NCBI RefSeq assembly: GCF_954871325.1
Contig: NC_088776.1
Span: 10,292,052-10,356,051 of the forward strand
Length of the DNA: 64,000 nucleotides
Direction of reading: 5' to 3'
DNA from: Gordionus sp. m RMFG-2023
Lineage: Eukaryota > Nematomorpha > Gordioida > Chordodea > Parachordodidae
In this document: piece after piece, positions 1-12,700 of the stretch
Numbering within the stretch: position 1 is the stretch's first letter
Layout: every line of letters begins with the position of its first letter
The notes under the pieces: model-generated
What the model was told of the DNA's origin: nothing
The model's input: the letters and a program-made list of their open reading frames with translations, nothing else
Database searches by the model: none
Program-made: the position numbers and the translations under genes

Positions 1-2416
1 ATTGTTGCATTTCGATTTATCCTAAATGAATTATATCCTTGCCCTTATCATCTTCTATTTATATTACAAATAATATAATAAACTATCAACCCGAAAAAAG
101 ATTAAAACATTCATTTACTCGAAAATTAAATAATTAAGCTTTAGTCTAGATTAGATTATGAATTTTGGAAAAATTTAGGAATTCATTTTTAGAACAAAAA
201 AAAATCCTTTTTTTAAATGAAAAAAAAATGTGATTTAATCATATCAGTAAATATTCAAATAAAGTAGCCCATGACCGGAAAAAAAATTTGTAAAATTCAG
301 GATTTATTACTATAATTAATTATGAAAATTACGACGCGGGTCTGGTCGGATTTTTAAATACAATTCGGTAGGGGCAGTTTGCGAAAATCAGTTAAAAAAT
401 CTTCATGGGGCAGGTTCGGGCTATGCTGAGCTTTCATTTGATTATTATATTGTTCTATCTTCCCATTTGTTCAAATTGGAATTGGGTTAGGATTAAATTA
501 TTATATTATTATATTAGGGATAAATTATTGTTTTTCTCCTTTTTATTGAGCCTCATTATGGATATTTTGGATTAAATTTCTGGGATCATTTGTTTTATTG
601 CATTTTTGTATCTGATGTCAACATATTCTTTATGAAAAGGATCATCTCGCCTTCCAAAAAAACAAAAAAAAATCAATTATAAATTTTTCCCTAGTATATA
701 ACATTTTTTTAATTAACCGTTTTCTATTTATAGGAAATAAAAATTTTCCAACAAATTCAATTATATATATTTTTTTTTTGTTTTAAATGTGAGTTAATTA
801 AATTAAAAATGGATGGTATCAGCGAGTTGCTAATTTTAGATTAAAATAGTATAAGGTATGGTATAATGTATAATGTAAAAGTAATATAATTAAATGAAAT
901 GAAATATTTTGGTTTGAAAAAAAAATTAAAAAATTACATTATTTTTATCATTTAATTAATTTTTAAACAACGCCGGAATTAACGAAACTATAATTTTTTA
1001 AAAAAAATTAATCCCACATACGTCAACCAATGTAATTATATTTAAGCTACTAGGGGGAATAAAATAACATTTATATTTCACATTCCAACATTTTCATATG
1101 ACTCCCTTTGGTGAGGACTTGGTTAGAAAAAGAAAATAATATTTAGATTATGATGATGATAAGGTTAAAGTTATAGACTTGGCCCGGCTTGTATTTTTCT
1201 AAAAATAAAAATCTTATTTTTTTGCAAGGCCTAGATTTTTTTTTTGGTAAAAATATTTTTTACCAGGCTCTACTAAGGTTTTTCATTTTTTATTCAACCC
1301 AGATTTCTATTTTACGGCCTATGCCGGAATAGTAAAAAATCAGATAAGTATCAGGTACTCGATGAGTAGCGTATAGTTTAGAAACGTAAAAGCAGTGTGC
1401 AAAAATTATCCAAGCTCTTAACTATATACTGCTTTATTTATAAATTTAAAAATAATTGCACTATTGCCACGAGGTATTTCAGTCTAGAGTCATTAACTTA
1501 TTGTGGGCTATTTGGGTCGATTTTTAAAAACGGTCATATTAAGATTTTAGCCAAAATAATATTATGTAAGCCTCGGCAAATAAATGTATTCTTCAAACCT
1601 TTCTGCCACCTATGAGCAAAATATCCGGGCTTACATGATATTATTTTGATAGGCTTTATTATCTAATTGCATTTTGCTGTGGTATTTTTTTTATTTGAAG
1701 TATTTGGCATAACCATATTCATCTGAACCACGAGTCTAAACCACGGGTCTGTAACCCGGGTCTGAACCCCGGGTTCGTGCTCAGAGCAGGCCTGAGCACA
1801 AAATTGGTCTTAAATTTTACGACCAAGCAAATTAACAACTAATTTTGGCTAAAACTTTAATCGCCCTGTTTTTAAAAATATGACTACAATCATTTTAGAT
1901 TTGATGAATTATTTAGCAAAAAATTTTTTAAATTTTATCAAGATTTTGTGGTAAATTTTATCGATTCTTGCGATATTCCACTCAACATTGAAAAGGCGAA
2001 TGAAATTGCATGTACAATTTGTTATAGCGATAAACTGAATGGGCAACGAAAGATAGAAATTTCGCTAAACGGTAAAACATGACACAAATTTTATGTAATA
2101 TATATTGGATAAATAATCTAGTAGCTGATCATTTTAGGGTTGCTTAAAAGGCAACTTTTATTTTTAAATTTAGGATTTCTCAGTTTTTTTATTTAAAAAA
2201 AAAACTCTACTATTAGGAATGCAAACTATTAACGAGGGAGGATAATTAACTTTGTATTATCGTTTTTTTAATTATTCTTTATTCTAATACATAATTTTCG
2301 ACAAACAACTAATTATTATTTGTTATTTTGCTATAAATACCAGATTTTTTTTTTGTATTAATTTGCAGTTTTTCCACTTTGCCTTTTTAATGCCGCAGAA
2401 ATAAGTTTAACTTTTT
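1..2416. other. AT-rich non-coding stretch with degenerate repeats
   Basis: No exon-like sequence was recognised. A degenerate relative of the TAGTGTTG hAT family (see 2425-2586) can be followed at about 1481-1665: it keeps the motif GGTCGATTTTTAAAAACGG and the inner AGCCAAAATAATATTATG block, but lacks clean ends. A GC-rich run of CGGGTCTGAACC-like units lies at about 1732-1800. The 72-codon open frame at 1397-1615 overlaps the repeat relic and is not considered a gene. Confidence 0.5.
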
Positions 2417-2424
2417 AATATAAG

Positions 2425-2586
2425 TTGTGTTGTTGAAAGGCTCGATTTAGTCAATTTTAGTTTACGATGTTAGCCAAAATAATTTTTATATACCTCGAGA
2501 TTTTGTTAATAGATGTCCCTTTCTTGCCATCTATAAGAAAAATCTTCAGGCCTAACCAATATTTTTTGGGCCGTTTAACAACATTA
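2425..2586. mobile_element. Short non-autonomous hAT element, family A (TAGTGTTG ends), copy 1
   Basis: A 162-bp element bounded by an exact 8-bp direct repeat AATATAAG at 2417-2424 and 2587-2594. The left end reads TTGTGTTGTTGAAAGGCTCG and the right end is its near inverse (GGGCCGTTTAACAACATTA). The interior shares the AGCCAAAATAAT and CTATAAGAAAAATCTTCAGG-type blocks with the copies at 4560, 47236 and 50939. Eight-base target duplications and TAGTG/CAGTG-type ends are typical of the hAT superfamily. There is no coding capacity, so it would have needed transposase from elsewhere. Confidence 0.8.
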
Positions 2587-2594
2587 AATATAAG

Positions 2595-4551
2595 CTAATA
2601 TTTAAAAAATAAATGAAATTTGGTCAAAATTTTAAAACTCTTATTATATCTAAAAGGATTTAAAAAATCTGCGGGAAAAAGGCTACTAGGACGGCCTCTT
2701 TTAAATTTACCAAGATACATATATATTTTATCTAAATTTAATTAACTGATATTTTCTTGTGTTAAATTATTTTTCTTGGCTATGGCTACATTTTTTGAAA
2801 GAGAAATATACCAAAATAAAATATAAATTTTTGTAATATGGTCAAATTTAATGAAAAAAAAACAAACTATTTATAAAGAATTTACATAAATTACTTTTCG
2901 CTCTCTTATTTTTCATCTATCTTTTATATAAATATAAATAACATGGGATGGGATTATTAAAAATAAGAAAGTGTAAAAATAAATAAAATCGGAAAAATAT
3001 GGAAGATAACCGAAATTCTCTGTTGGTATTTTGGATCCCAAATGTGAGTTTTTTAAAATCTCGAATCTTCATAATTTTTTTTTATCTCCCAATGTCCACT
3101 CAATTTTTAAAATAAATATCTTCCACTTTTTTTAAAAAAATAATAAGATAATGTTTCCATTTCGCAAATTTTTCGAAAATTAATCTTTTTTTATTTTTGG
3201 ACGAATTTAAAAATTTAATAAAATTATCCTTCCTCCATTTATTTTCGCTTAGTTAATCTATATCATAAGTTTAATAATATATGTCGGTCAACATTAGGAA
3301 AATTTACTAAATAACTCCAACCCTTTATTAAAATGCAGTAGCACCCAATTTTAATAATATTTTTTAGGGAGATTTATTTTGGTGAGAAAAAAGCTGCCGT
3401 AAACTGGGATGGAATAATAGTGCGCACAAATTGAGCTCTCCAAGTGCTGAGTGGCAAACACTAAAAATGAGTTTCAAATGGTACTGTGCAAATTGGTCAA
3501 ATTTCAGCTTGGCACTGGAAACCATATATTTTTTTTAAAATTTTTTATTAACACACAATGTATTTTTTTTTAATTAGGATAACTTTTCATTATGTTTAAT
3601 TTATCATACTGTAACATATTAGATATATTTATTTAAATAATGAACATCGATGGAAAAAGGGGAAAAAAAATGAATATGAGATAATTATATGATTAATATG
3701 CAAATGAGGTGCTTGCCAGAATCTTTAAATAGTTCAAAATTGAGGCGTATAATTTTCATCGTTATTAGAAACATATATAAAATATTTTCTAACAAAAACA
3801 ATATAAAATAATTAATTTTGAAGAAGAAGAAAATATATTTTTTGATATATGGCAAAATACCTAGAAATAACTAAGGCTTTCAGAAATATTTTGATAATAT
3901 AAATGCAATAAATAATGTCCCTTCTTGGAAGAAAGTCCATAAAATTTATTTGCAATTATTCCTTTTATTATTATATTGAATCGATTCAAGAGGGTTATCT
4001 AAGTAGATTTTTTTTTAAAATATATGAATTGAATATCCTGTTTCTAGAATATTCTAGATTTGCTCAAATTAAATTTCTCCTTAACTAACCCATGGAATAT
4101 ATTCTAACCTTAATTTTAGATTTTGGAGAAATAGGCTACTTTAAATAATCAAGCTGATCAGGACCTTAATTTATATTAGTCAGAATTTTTATTAATAATA
4201 AAGTAGAAGAAGTGGTATAAGTTATAATTTTATCACGAATTTTGTTTTCTTGAGAATACAATCACGAGATTATCAAATTCTAACAAATTTTGGAATCACA
4301 ACAATATAATGTTGCGTGTAAAAATAAAATCATCCAATTTGTCATATGAGCTCTTATATTATCGTCACGCAAAACTATTTTTTTTTAAAACAAATAAGTT
4401 AAGGATACAAGACTTGTTAAAATCATAAAAGGTTTTTTTCTTAAAAATATGATTGATCAGCCAGTTATGTAATGTACACATATTATTTTAGTTATTAGTT
4501 AGTACAGCTAATTTTTTCAAAAAAAAAATCTTATCTGTCATAATTTACAAA
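2595..4551. other. AT-rich non-coding stretch, nothing recognised
   Basis: Homopolymer-rich AT sequence with no long open frame, no conserved protein stretch and no clear repeat boundary seen. Confidence 0.5.
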
Positions 4552-4559
4552 GGAATTGG

Positions 4560-4780
4560 TAGTGTTGTTAAACGGCTCGTTTTGAGCCGATTTTTAAAAA
4601 CGGCCAACTCACTACCTCATCCAGAAAAATATTACCCTTCCCTGAAGATTTTGCTCATAGAAGGAACAAAGGTCTAAACATATATTATCGAAATATTGAG
4701 GCTTAGGCAATATTTTTCTGGCTAAAATATTGAGCTAGCCGTTTTTAAAAATAGGCTCAAAACGAGCCCAAACAACACTA
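4560..4780. mobile_element. Short non-autonomous hAT element, family A, copy 2
   Basis: A 221-bp element with long terminal inverted repeats of about 40 bp. The left end begins TAGTGTTGTTAAACGGCTCG; the right end is its inverse, ending AACAACACTA. Both arms carry the inner GAGCC plus TTTTTAAAAACGGC segment. The flanks GGAATTGG (4552-4559) and GTAATTGG (4781-4788) are an 8-bp target duplication with one mismatch. This is the clearest copy for defining the family. No open frame. Confidence 0.88.
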
Positions 4781-4788
4781 GTAATTGG

Positions 4789-6870
4789 AATGTCTCGTAA
4801 AATATCACTTCGAAACTTGTAAAAGTATCATTTCACATTTCAAACTTAAATAGTATAATTTTTTAAACCCTATTAAAGTATTATTTTAAACATATTTTAA
4901 TTATGGTAGGAGGTGGGGGGGGGGGAGTATAAACGCGAATGGGTGGGCAGTCCTATTCCTCTATCCTGAAACTGTTATATCTCACTCAAATTAATAAAAT
5001 ATAAAAATTTTGATGATTTAATACTAAATAAGCATTTTATGAGAATTTTTGTAAAAAAAAAATGTTGGAAATATAGTAAAATTGTTTTAAACACTATGTT
5101 TTTGCTAGAAAAATCTACTGCAATAATCAAAATTTTTATTTTAATATTTAAATATTTAATATAAATTTATTAACAAATGATATTGAGTTTTATAAGGCCG
5201 TGTCCTGGTTCGTCTTATTTGAAACTTATAGGTTACCATTAATTCACAATTATCGCGAATTCACGTTGAAATATACAAAAATAAATGTTATGTTTATATC
5301 ATATATTAGCCGCGTATTCGTGCTAACTGTGAACGCAAGGTTAAACAGATTTTTAACTAGAATACCCTAATTTTGCTTGTCCTATCAGTATGTACATTAA
5401 ATATTATTTGTTATTTATATATTTTTCCCACAAATTTACCCTATATTTAAATCTAAAGGTCGCTTTCTTTTCCGAAAGCTATATAGCCGGCTAAAAAGAC
5501 TCCTGTTTAGAAATAAGATGAAATAGGACAAGATCTAAGAAATAAAATTGACTATTTTGTCTCCAAAAAATAGGATGATACTGAAAATATCCAGTTTTTT
5601 TATTGTATTATCAATTTTAAAATATCTGGGGTGTTGCTATGCCATAGTAACACTATGAAGTTTAATAAAATAATATGTATTAAGTTCGAAATGATACATT
5701 ATGAGGGAAAATGCTATATATAATAAATATATAGCCTGAAGAGGAAGAATAAATAAAATTTGATAACATTGATAGCCCCCATTCTTTAATAATAAAATCT
5801 TTATTTAGAATTTTACCATGTTATTTTCAAACTTGTAAATAAAAATTCTAAACTTGAAGTGAATATCAAATCTAATCAAATATCATTTTTAAATTTTTTT
5901 TAAAAAAGAAAGAATTCTAACCCTTTTATATATAAACACAGACAGTCCTTACCCTCCCCCCTACCCCACCAATAGACCCATTTACGAAATTAATATTTCC
6001 GGATCAAAAAAGATCTTTCTACGACCCAGAGGAAGGATTAATTGAAAGGATTGACCAATCTAAATTAGAATAGGACAATTTTGTTATAAGTTTTATATAA
6101 TGCAATCTAAATTAAATTTTTCTAAATTTTTTTTAAATTTTAATCTATTGCCTATACATTACTGAAATTATTATTCTAGAGTAAATGTCTAATCTCATAA
6201 ATTTATATATTACTATATTGTGATTGTAGTTTATAGTTAAAAAAAACATTAAATTATTCAATGTTTTATCCCAAAAAATATATAGTTGCGTGCCAATTCC
6301 TCTATTGATAACGTTATTTCTCCAGAGCTAGCTTTTCATTCTCTTTTTTTAGACTCATAAATATTTATATATTTTTTTTTGAATTCACCATGATAAAGAT
6401 CTCTAAAAAAATTCAAATAAAATCTCGTTAGTTTTTTTTTTTTTGAATGTCAAGGAATTTTAAATCTTTTTTTCAATATAGTGTAATGGTATCCTAAACT
6501 ATATAAATATTGAATATTATATAAAGCTAATGCCCATAAATAACAAGTTAACTTATTTAGTTTTAACAAATTTAATATTTGTAAAATGGTATTTTTTTTA
6601 AAAAAAAAGAGGAAGCTACAATCGTCACTTTTTATGATTAACTTATTTCTAATAGTCAGGCAGGAGCCGGGTAGTATATCGGAAACTTATATTTAAAATT
6701 TTACAAATACTTTTCCTGTAATGATATATAATTATGGTGGTCATATTATGCATCAGTTTGCTAAATAACGATCAAATTTGCTAAACGGCCAATTTGACCC
6801 ATTTTTTATTTTAATATATACTAACGGAAATAACCTGATCCTTGCTGGATACGAACTCAAAACTACCTAA
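4789..6870. other. AT-rich non-coding stretch
   Basis: No gene seen. It holds a G-run at about 4914-4926 and long A/T tracts. No exon with plausible splice sites and protein similarity was found on either strand. Confidence 0.5.
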
Positions 6871-7062
6871 TTACGTGATACGTGATATATAGCGCTTTTG
6901 CCCTCTAGCGTTGAAGATTCAACAAAGCTACGCTAGGTTTTCCTCATTTCCATCTAATTGGAACAATTTAATTTGGGTATAAAAGTAAAAATATGAGGAG
7001 CCCTCCACACGTTTGTGGGCAAGCCGCACGTACTTGTAGGCACAACATTTCGAAAAATGTTG
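6871..7062. repeat. Dispersed repeat shared with 38716-38905 (inverted)
   Basis: About 190 bp that reappear, inverted and with scattered mismatches, at 38716-38905. Shared blocks include GATATATAGCGCTTTTGCCC, TCTAGCGTTGAAG, AGGTTTTCCTCATTTCC and ACGTTTGTGGGCAAGCCGCA. At the second site the repeat abuts the end of an inverted LINE reverse-transcriptase segment, so it may be the 5' leader of that LINE. It could equally be an independent repeat family. No open frame. Confidence 0.7.
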
Positions 7063-9747
7063 CTTAAACCTCTATAGGCTTTAATTTAAAAGGAGTGGGA
7101 CAAAGAAAAAGCCTATACCCGAGAACTACAGTATAATTTAATTACTTTAAAGGTGGGTGATGGCTGATTTTAAGCTTAATTTCTTTAGTGTAAGTTATAA
7201 TTACTATCAATATTGAGATATAATGTACATAGAATCTATAAATAAATATGATTAAAATAAAATATTTACCGTTTCTATCACTTAAAATTTTCCACCGGAT
7301 GAAACTGTACCTCTCTACCTAATTAATGATAATACTCACTCACCGATTAGTCCACTATAATACCCGAATTTTTTTGTATATAACGATAAAATTACTTTTC
7401 CAATATTTTAATAAAAACAATTTTTAAATCAATGACGTTTATACATAATTACCCCTTTTTTGTATTTATATTTAGTTTTTATTTGAATGATTTAAAAAGT
7501 AAAAGAATATAAATATTTTTAAATACTAAAAAATAAAAATTATTACGATTTAAAATAAATAGAAATCACTTTTCATTTTTTTATATATTCATAAATGCAA
7601 AATATTTAAAAAAAATTTTTTAAATATTAATTTTGTGATTCTGAGTCAAAGTAAATAAATAATTTAAAATTGAAAGATTAAGTATTCTCACGTGAAATTT
7701 CCAGACATGTTATTCCATATAAACTTAATATTACTCCCTTCTGTCTTCTTTCAATTTATAAAATCTTCCAATCTATCTTAAAACAAAAACTGCTCTGTTA
7801 TATAACCCACTCAACATTTCTACGATTTATTGCTAAAACAATAATAAAATATCTTCATTTAAAAAGATGTAATATTTATCAATTTCTAAAAAGAATCCGG
7901 TTAAAATACTATATTCCAATTCATTATAAATTGCACTTTAAGCTCATTTTCACAATTACTTTTAAAATGCAATTACTAGATAATTATGATCAATTAAAAA
8001 TATAATTGAAGTAAATAATTTTAATTTAAAAACTGCTTTTTCGCTCGACTATAATCGCTATCAAATATTTCAAAATTCTTTTTTTTAGAATTTAAGAGTT
8101 TTAAAAATAACCTTTTTTAATCATCTCATTCAATTAACGTAAAGTTATTTGTGTATTAAAAATAAATAATTTTATTGAACTTAATAAATAAAAACGTAAT
8201 AAAATGTAAGATTGTAATTTAAAAAACGGTGCTTACTCCTTACTTACAATGTGGCCAAAAGAATTAAAACCGTCATTAACGCTAAAAGGCCTCATAAACA
8301 GAGTATAATGAAATGATGATTATTTTGTTTTATCGAACGTTTTGATTTAAATGATTTTTTTGATTTCAATATACTATTTGATGGAAATTTTTTTTTGTCC
8401 TTGGTTCAAATCTGATTTAGGTTAATTTAATATATAATTGCAAATGAAGATATATGAAAAGAGTATATTTTTTTTTATAAAATTTTCATAAAATAAATTT
8501 AAGTTTAAATACTACATATATTTAAAAATATAATATTTTATAATGTAAAGTAGTCATTAAAAATATGTCATTCATACCATATTACATTTTACAATAGTGG
8601 ACGTAGTAGATGTTAAAGATCGGAACAATTTTTTTTAAAGTCTTGAAAAATCTCCTTTAGACCTAGAAGGAACCAAGTAAAATCAGTTAAATATTTTGTT
8701 TTGACATTTTTTAATAATTTTGATATTTTAATTATAATAGGAATTTTATTGGGCCTCTTTTTATAAAAAATAACTGCTCTAATATTTATTTAATTTTTGC
8801 TTTTTGGTTCTTTTAAAAATTGCACATTTTTGTTTTACCTTTTTAAGTACAACTGTCAAAAATTTTCTCCAACCCATCACCATTAAAGTAGACACTTTAT
8901 GAAGTTGGAGATTAAGTTTTGGTCGATCTAACATTTTAAATAGCAGAGCAAATAACTTGAATCAAGATAAGGAGAAGGTGGTCATAATTTTTTTTTTTTA
9001 AATTGCAATGAAATAAATATCTTATAAAATTAATTTTTTATAAAATGGTTTGGAACTGAAAAGACTGTTTCTTAAAATCGGCCCGACCCAGTCCTAGTGA
9101 GGAGAGATTTCGAAATAAAGGGAGATAATGTCACTGATTTGGATTTAATTCTGAAATAATGTTTATTTAATGTATAAATCTCTCTGTAATACCATATTTT
9201 TTTCAAAAAAACAAATTAGGATATTAAATTATATATAAATAATTTGTTTAAGAAGAATCACAGCAGAAATATAATCCGTGGTTGAAATAAATATTCAAAG
9301 TCGACATTATGATAAGTGCATTTGTAGTATATCTAAGACTTATTTTAATTTTTTTTAATAAATTATAATAAGGAAAATTATAAATTTGTTAATAATTTTT
9401 TTTCTGTATAACGAACGATATTTATATTTATTATATATAAATAAATCACCAATTAACTTTGACAAAAATAAATATGAAATAAATAAAATCTAATAAACCA
9501 TTAGATACTCTGATATATATATATTTATAAATTCTAAATAAATATTAATAATATTAAACCATTAAATAAAATTATTTAAAGCTTTGTGTTTAGTCTATTT
9601 TTTAATATTCTCTAACATTTAAATATGAGATGTTAATAAGTAATTAATTACGAACGGGGATTCAAAATTTCAAAAAAAAGAAGGGAAAATAAAATGATAA
9701 AGACATTTAGTTTAAAGATATCTGACGATTCGAACAATAAAAAAGAA
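7063..9747. other. AT-rich non-coding stretch downstream of the SLC35C2-like gene
   Basis: No exon-like sequence seen. The part nearest 9747 should contain the 3' untranslated region of the minus-strand transporter gene, but I could not place a poly(A) signal with confidence. Confidence 0.45.
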
Positions 9748-12700
9748 TCATAATAGTTTCGGGGAAAGAGACCTATTAAAGCTGTTATTATGATCCAAAT
9801 CTGGAATTAGGCATAAAGCGTCACCGGAACCGTGAAGATATAATGAATTTGATTCTGATACATTATTATTTTGCAAGTCCTTGATTAATGATTCTGAACT
9901 TGAAATTAGGTCTTCATATTCTGTACCGGTCGAGGAGGTTGATCTGGGTTTGCTAGCATGTATTATTTATGTTTTTTTTAAATTAAATGAGTATTTTCAT
10001 TTATTATAATTTCATTTTGATTCATTCTTTCCTATAACTATTTCTTTTTTTTTCTTTATTACCAAACTCCGTTAGAAAAGGAACTCCTCTTGGTCTCTTT
10101 TGACGTATTATATTTCGACTCATCGCGTGGGTCTCTAACGTGAGACAGACTAGTCTGGGAACGGTAATGGTCTTCGAATTTTTTTGCAACGTCTTGATGT
10201 TTATTAGAGAGAAGGTAAGAGGTTTTGGAAGTTTTTACGTATTCGCCTTGAAAATAAAAATGGTTGTAAAGAATATAATATACTTATATTAAAAGTATGA
10301 AAGGTATTTTTAATGGTTTATCAATATTTTTCTTACTATTGCAGAAATATGATACAAATTTATATTGGCTCTGTCTGTATATAAATTATGTAATATATAT
10401 TTTAAAATAAATATCATTTATTTAGTCTGTTTTTAGGAACATTTACACATTATTTTTTTAAAATTTACAAAAATATTTTATCATTTCAAAAAAATATAAT
10501 AAGATATGCGCAATCTAAATCTCGCTTTTTATATATTTTTTTAAAAAAGAGAAATGAAAAGGAAAAATGTTCCCTTTTTTAAGACTAAAATTGATTTTAA
10601 AGTATTTTTTTTACACGAGGAAAATACTTAACAAGCATTATTAATATATAATTTAAGAATTGTTAAAAATCGACTTCTTTTTTTTTATTACTTACCATCG
10701 TTGGGCTCCGATTGAATAAATTTGAAAAGGACGTGGAGCGATATGCCTAGTAAGCACAAAACCAAGCCTCCAAAATTTATCCGCGAAAATTGATCGCCGT
10801 TATATTTGGCCGCCAGGTATAGGGTCAATATTTCCTAAAATAACATATCAATTATATCATGAGGACCCTCTTGTTATTTCCATGCAAATAAGTTTTTATA
10901 AAAAAAAGCACAAGCCCAGAAAATCGAGGTAGAAGTTTAATTTTCTAATGTGAAATTTAAGGAAGGCATACTTTTATAGTAACGAGGAAAATACATATAT
11001 AAAAAATAAATAACATGAAAAAAGGGCATGATATCTTATTATAAATGAAACAAACCATAATATCTATTAAAATAAAAATTTCTAAATTATATAAATTCGT
11101 TAAAAATAAATATATAGATATTTTAATATGATTAAATCTAGAAAAATAACAAACCTTAAGGATACCGGATATGCCCAAGGTGAGACCAGAGGTATGCATG
11201 ACCAAGAGATATTCGCTGATCTCCATTCCAAACGCGATCAAACTTCCTATGAATATTTTAATGGCCACGTGAGACGTGATTAAGGGTGCGATCTGGCTCG
11301 AATTGAACAAAGAACCATAGAATTCTCCTATAAATTTATGATATATATATTAGTGAAAAGATTATTATGGTAGAAGTAGGCCCGAAAAAAATTGTAATGT
11401 AAATATTCAAAATTATTTGTAATTGTAAGTATATTTAACATCATTGTATTCATAATTTAAAAAAAAATCTTAGTCTACATTTAAGCCATGAATTTATCTT
11501 AAAAACAATTACGCCTATAACTTCCTAAAGAAAGAAAGATATTGTTAAACCCCCCCCCCACTCCCATGCCATTTGTATTTATGTTTTTTAAATTTAATTT
11601 TCACAAATTAATAAATTTATATTTTATTTTTAATATTTAAAATTGTTTATAATTCATATATTATTTTTTGGTGATTTTATATTTTTGCTTTCTTCGATAA
11701 ATTAAACATATTACGTTATAATTTTTTCAGTTTTGACAATTGGATATTTAAAAAAGGGAGGTTGTACTTTTTATTACTTTCTTCGATAAATTAAACATAT
11801 TACGTTATAAATTTTTCAGTTTTGACAATTGGATATTTAAAAAGGGGAGGTTGTACTAAGGCTAAGTCCTAAATATATTTTAAAAAACATCAAATTTTTC
11901 TTAACTTAATAAAATTATAAAAATGTCTAAAATCTCCCATTAAAATTTTTATAAAGTTTTGTAAATTTATGAAATTAATAATTCCTACCAAATTATTTTT
12001 ATACTTCCCCTTTTATTTAATTACTTTACATTTTGATTAATATAAGAGCCCATTTTTTATCATCATTAAATATTTAATAATTGCTAAAATTTTTATAATT
12101 TATCGAACTTTAAAAAATTAATAAACTTTCGTAAATTCGAAAAATTAGGCCATTTAATTTTAACATTAAAAAGAGCTTATTTTTCTTTTTTCGTTAATGT
12201 TACGAAAGTTTATTAATTATATTTAGGACACAGCCCAATAAAGTTAAGGTAAACCATGTTTGATTTTTTTTGTAACGTATCGAAATATAAAAATAGTTGC
12301 AAATCGACGACAATCTTATATAAAACTATTTTGGGTATTCCCTCCTTTAGTTATTATTATATTTTGTAAGTAATTCAATAATTATAATATTTTCTAGTAA
12401 ATCATTTCTAATCTAATGGCATTATCATATATTATAAACTTGATTTGAATAGTTTATCATGATTGGTATCATCATTTGTGTCAGAAGCTGGTAAATCGAG
12501 GGAGGGGGGGGGGCGTTGCTTAGCATACCTAAAATAAAGATATTACCACTCACCCCCCTCGAAAAATTATTATTAAATACTGATAATTTTATAATGAATT
12601 TAAAGTTGCCATAACAATTTAATATTTTTTTTAAAAAAAAATCTTTTTAAGAGCACTCCATAATTTTTTAAAAAACCCTAGCGTTTAAGCAAAATAAACA

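Noticed and set aside
10690-10700. Alternative exon 8 donor in the transporter (GATGGTAA|GTAATA) to join directly to exon 10
   Set aside because: The GATG|GTAAGT donor is stronger, and a phase-compatible exon 9 at 10246-10063 was found, so skipping is unnecessary.
10957-11310. 117-codon minus-strand open frame as a stand-alone protein
   Set aside because: Only its first part is exon 7 of the SLC35C2-like gene; after the donor at 11155/11154 it reads into the intron and becomes Ile/Phe-rich nonsense. Its Met is internal to the exon.
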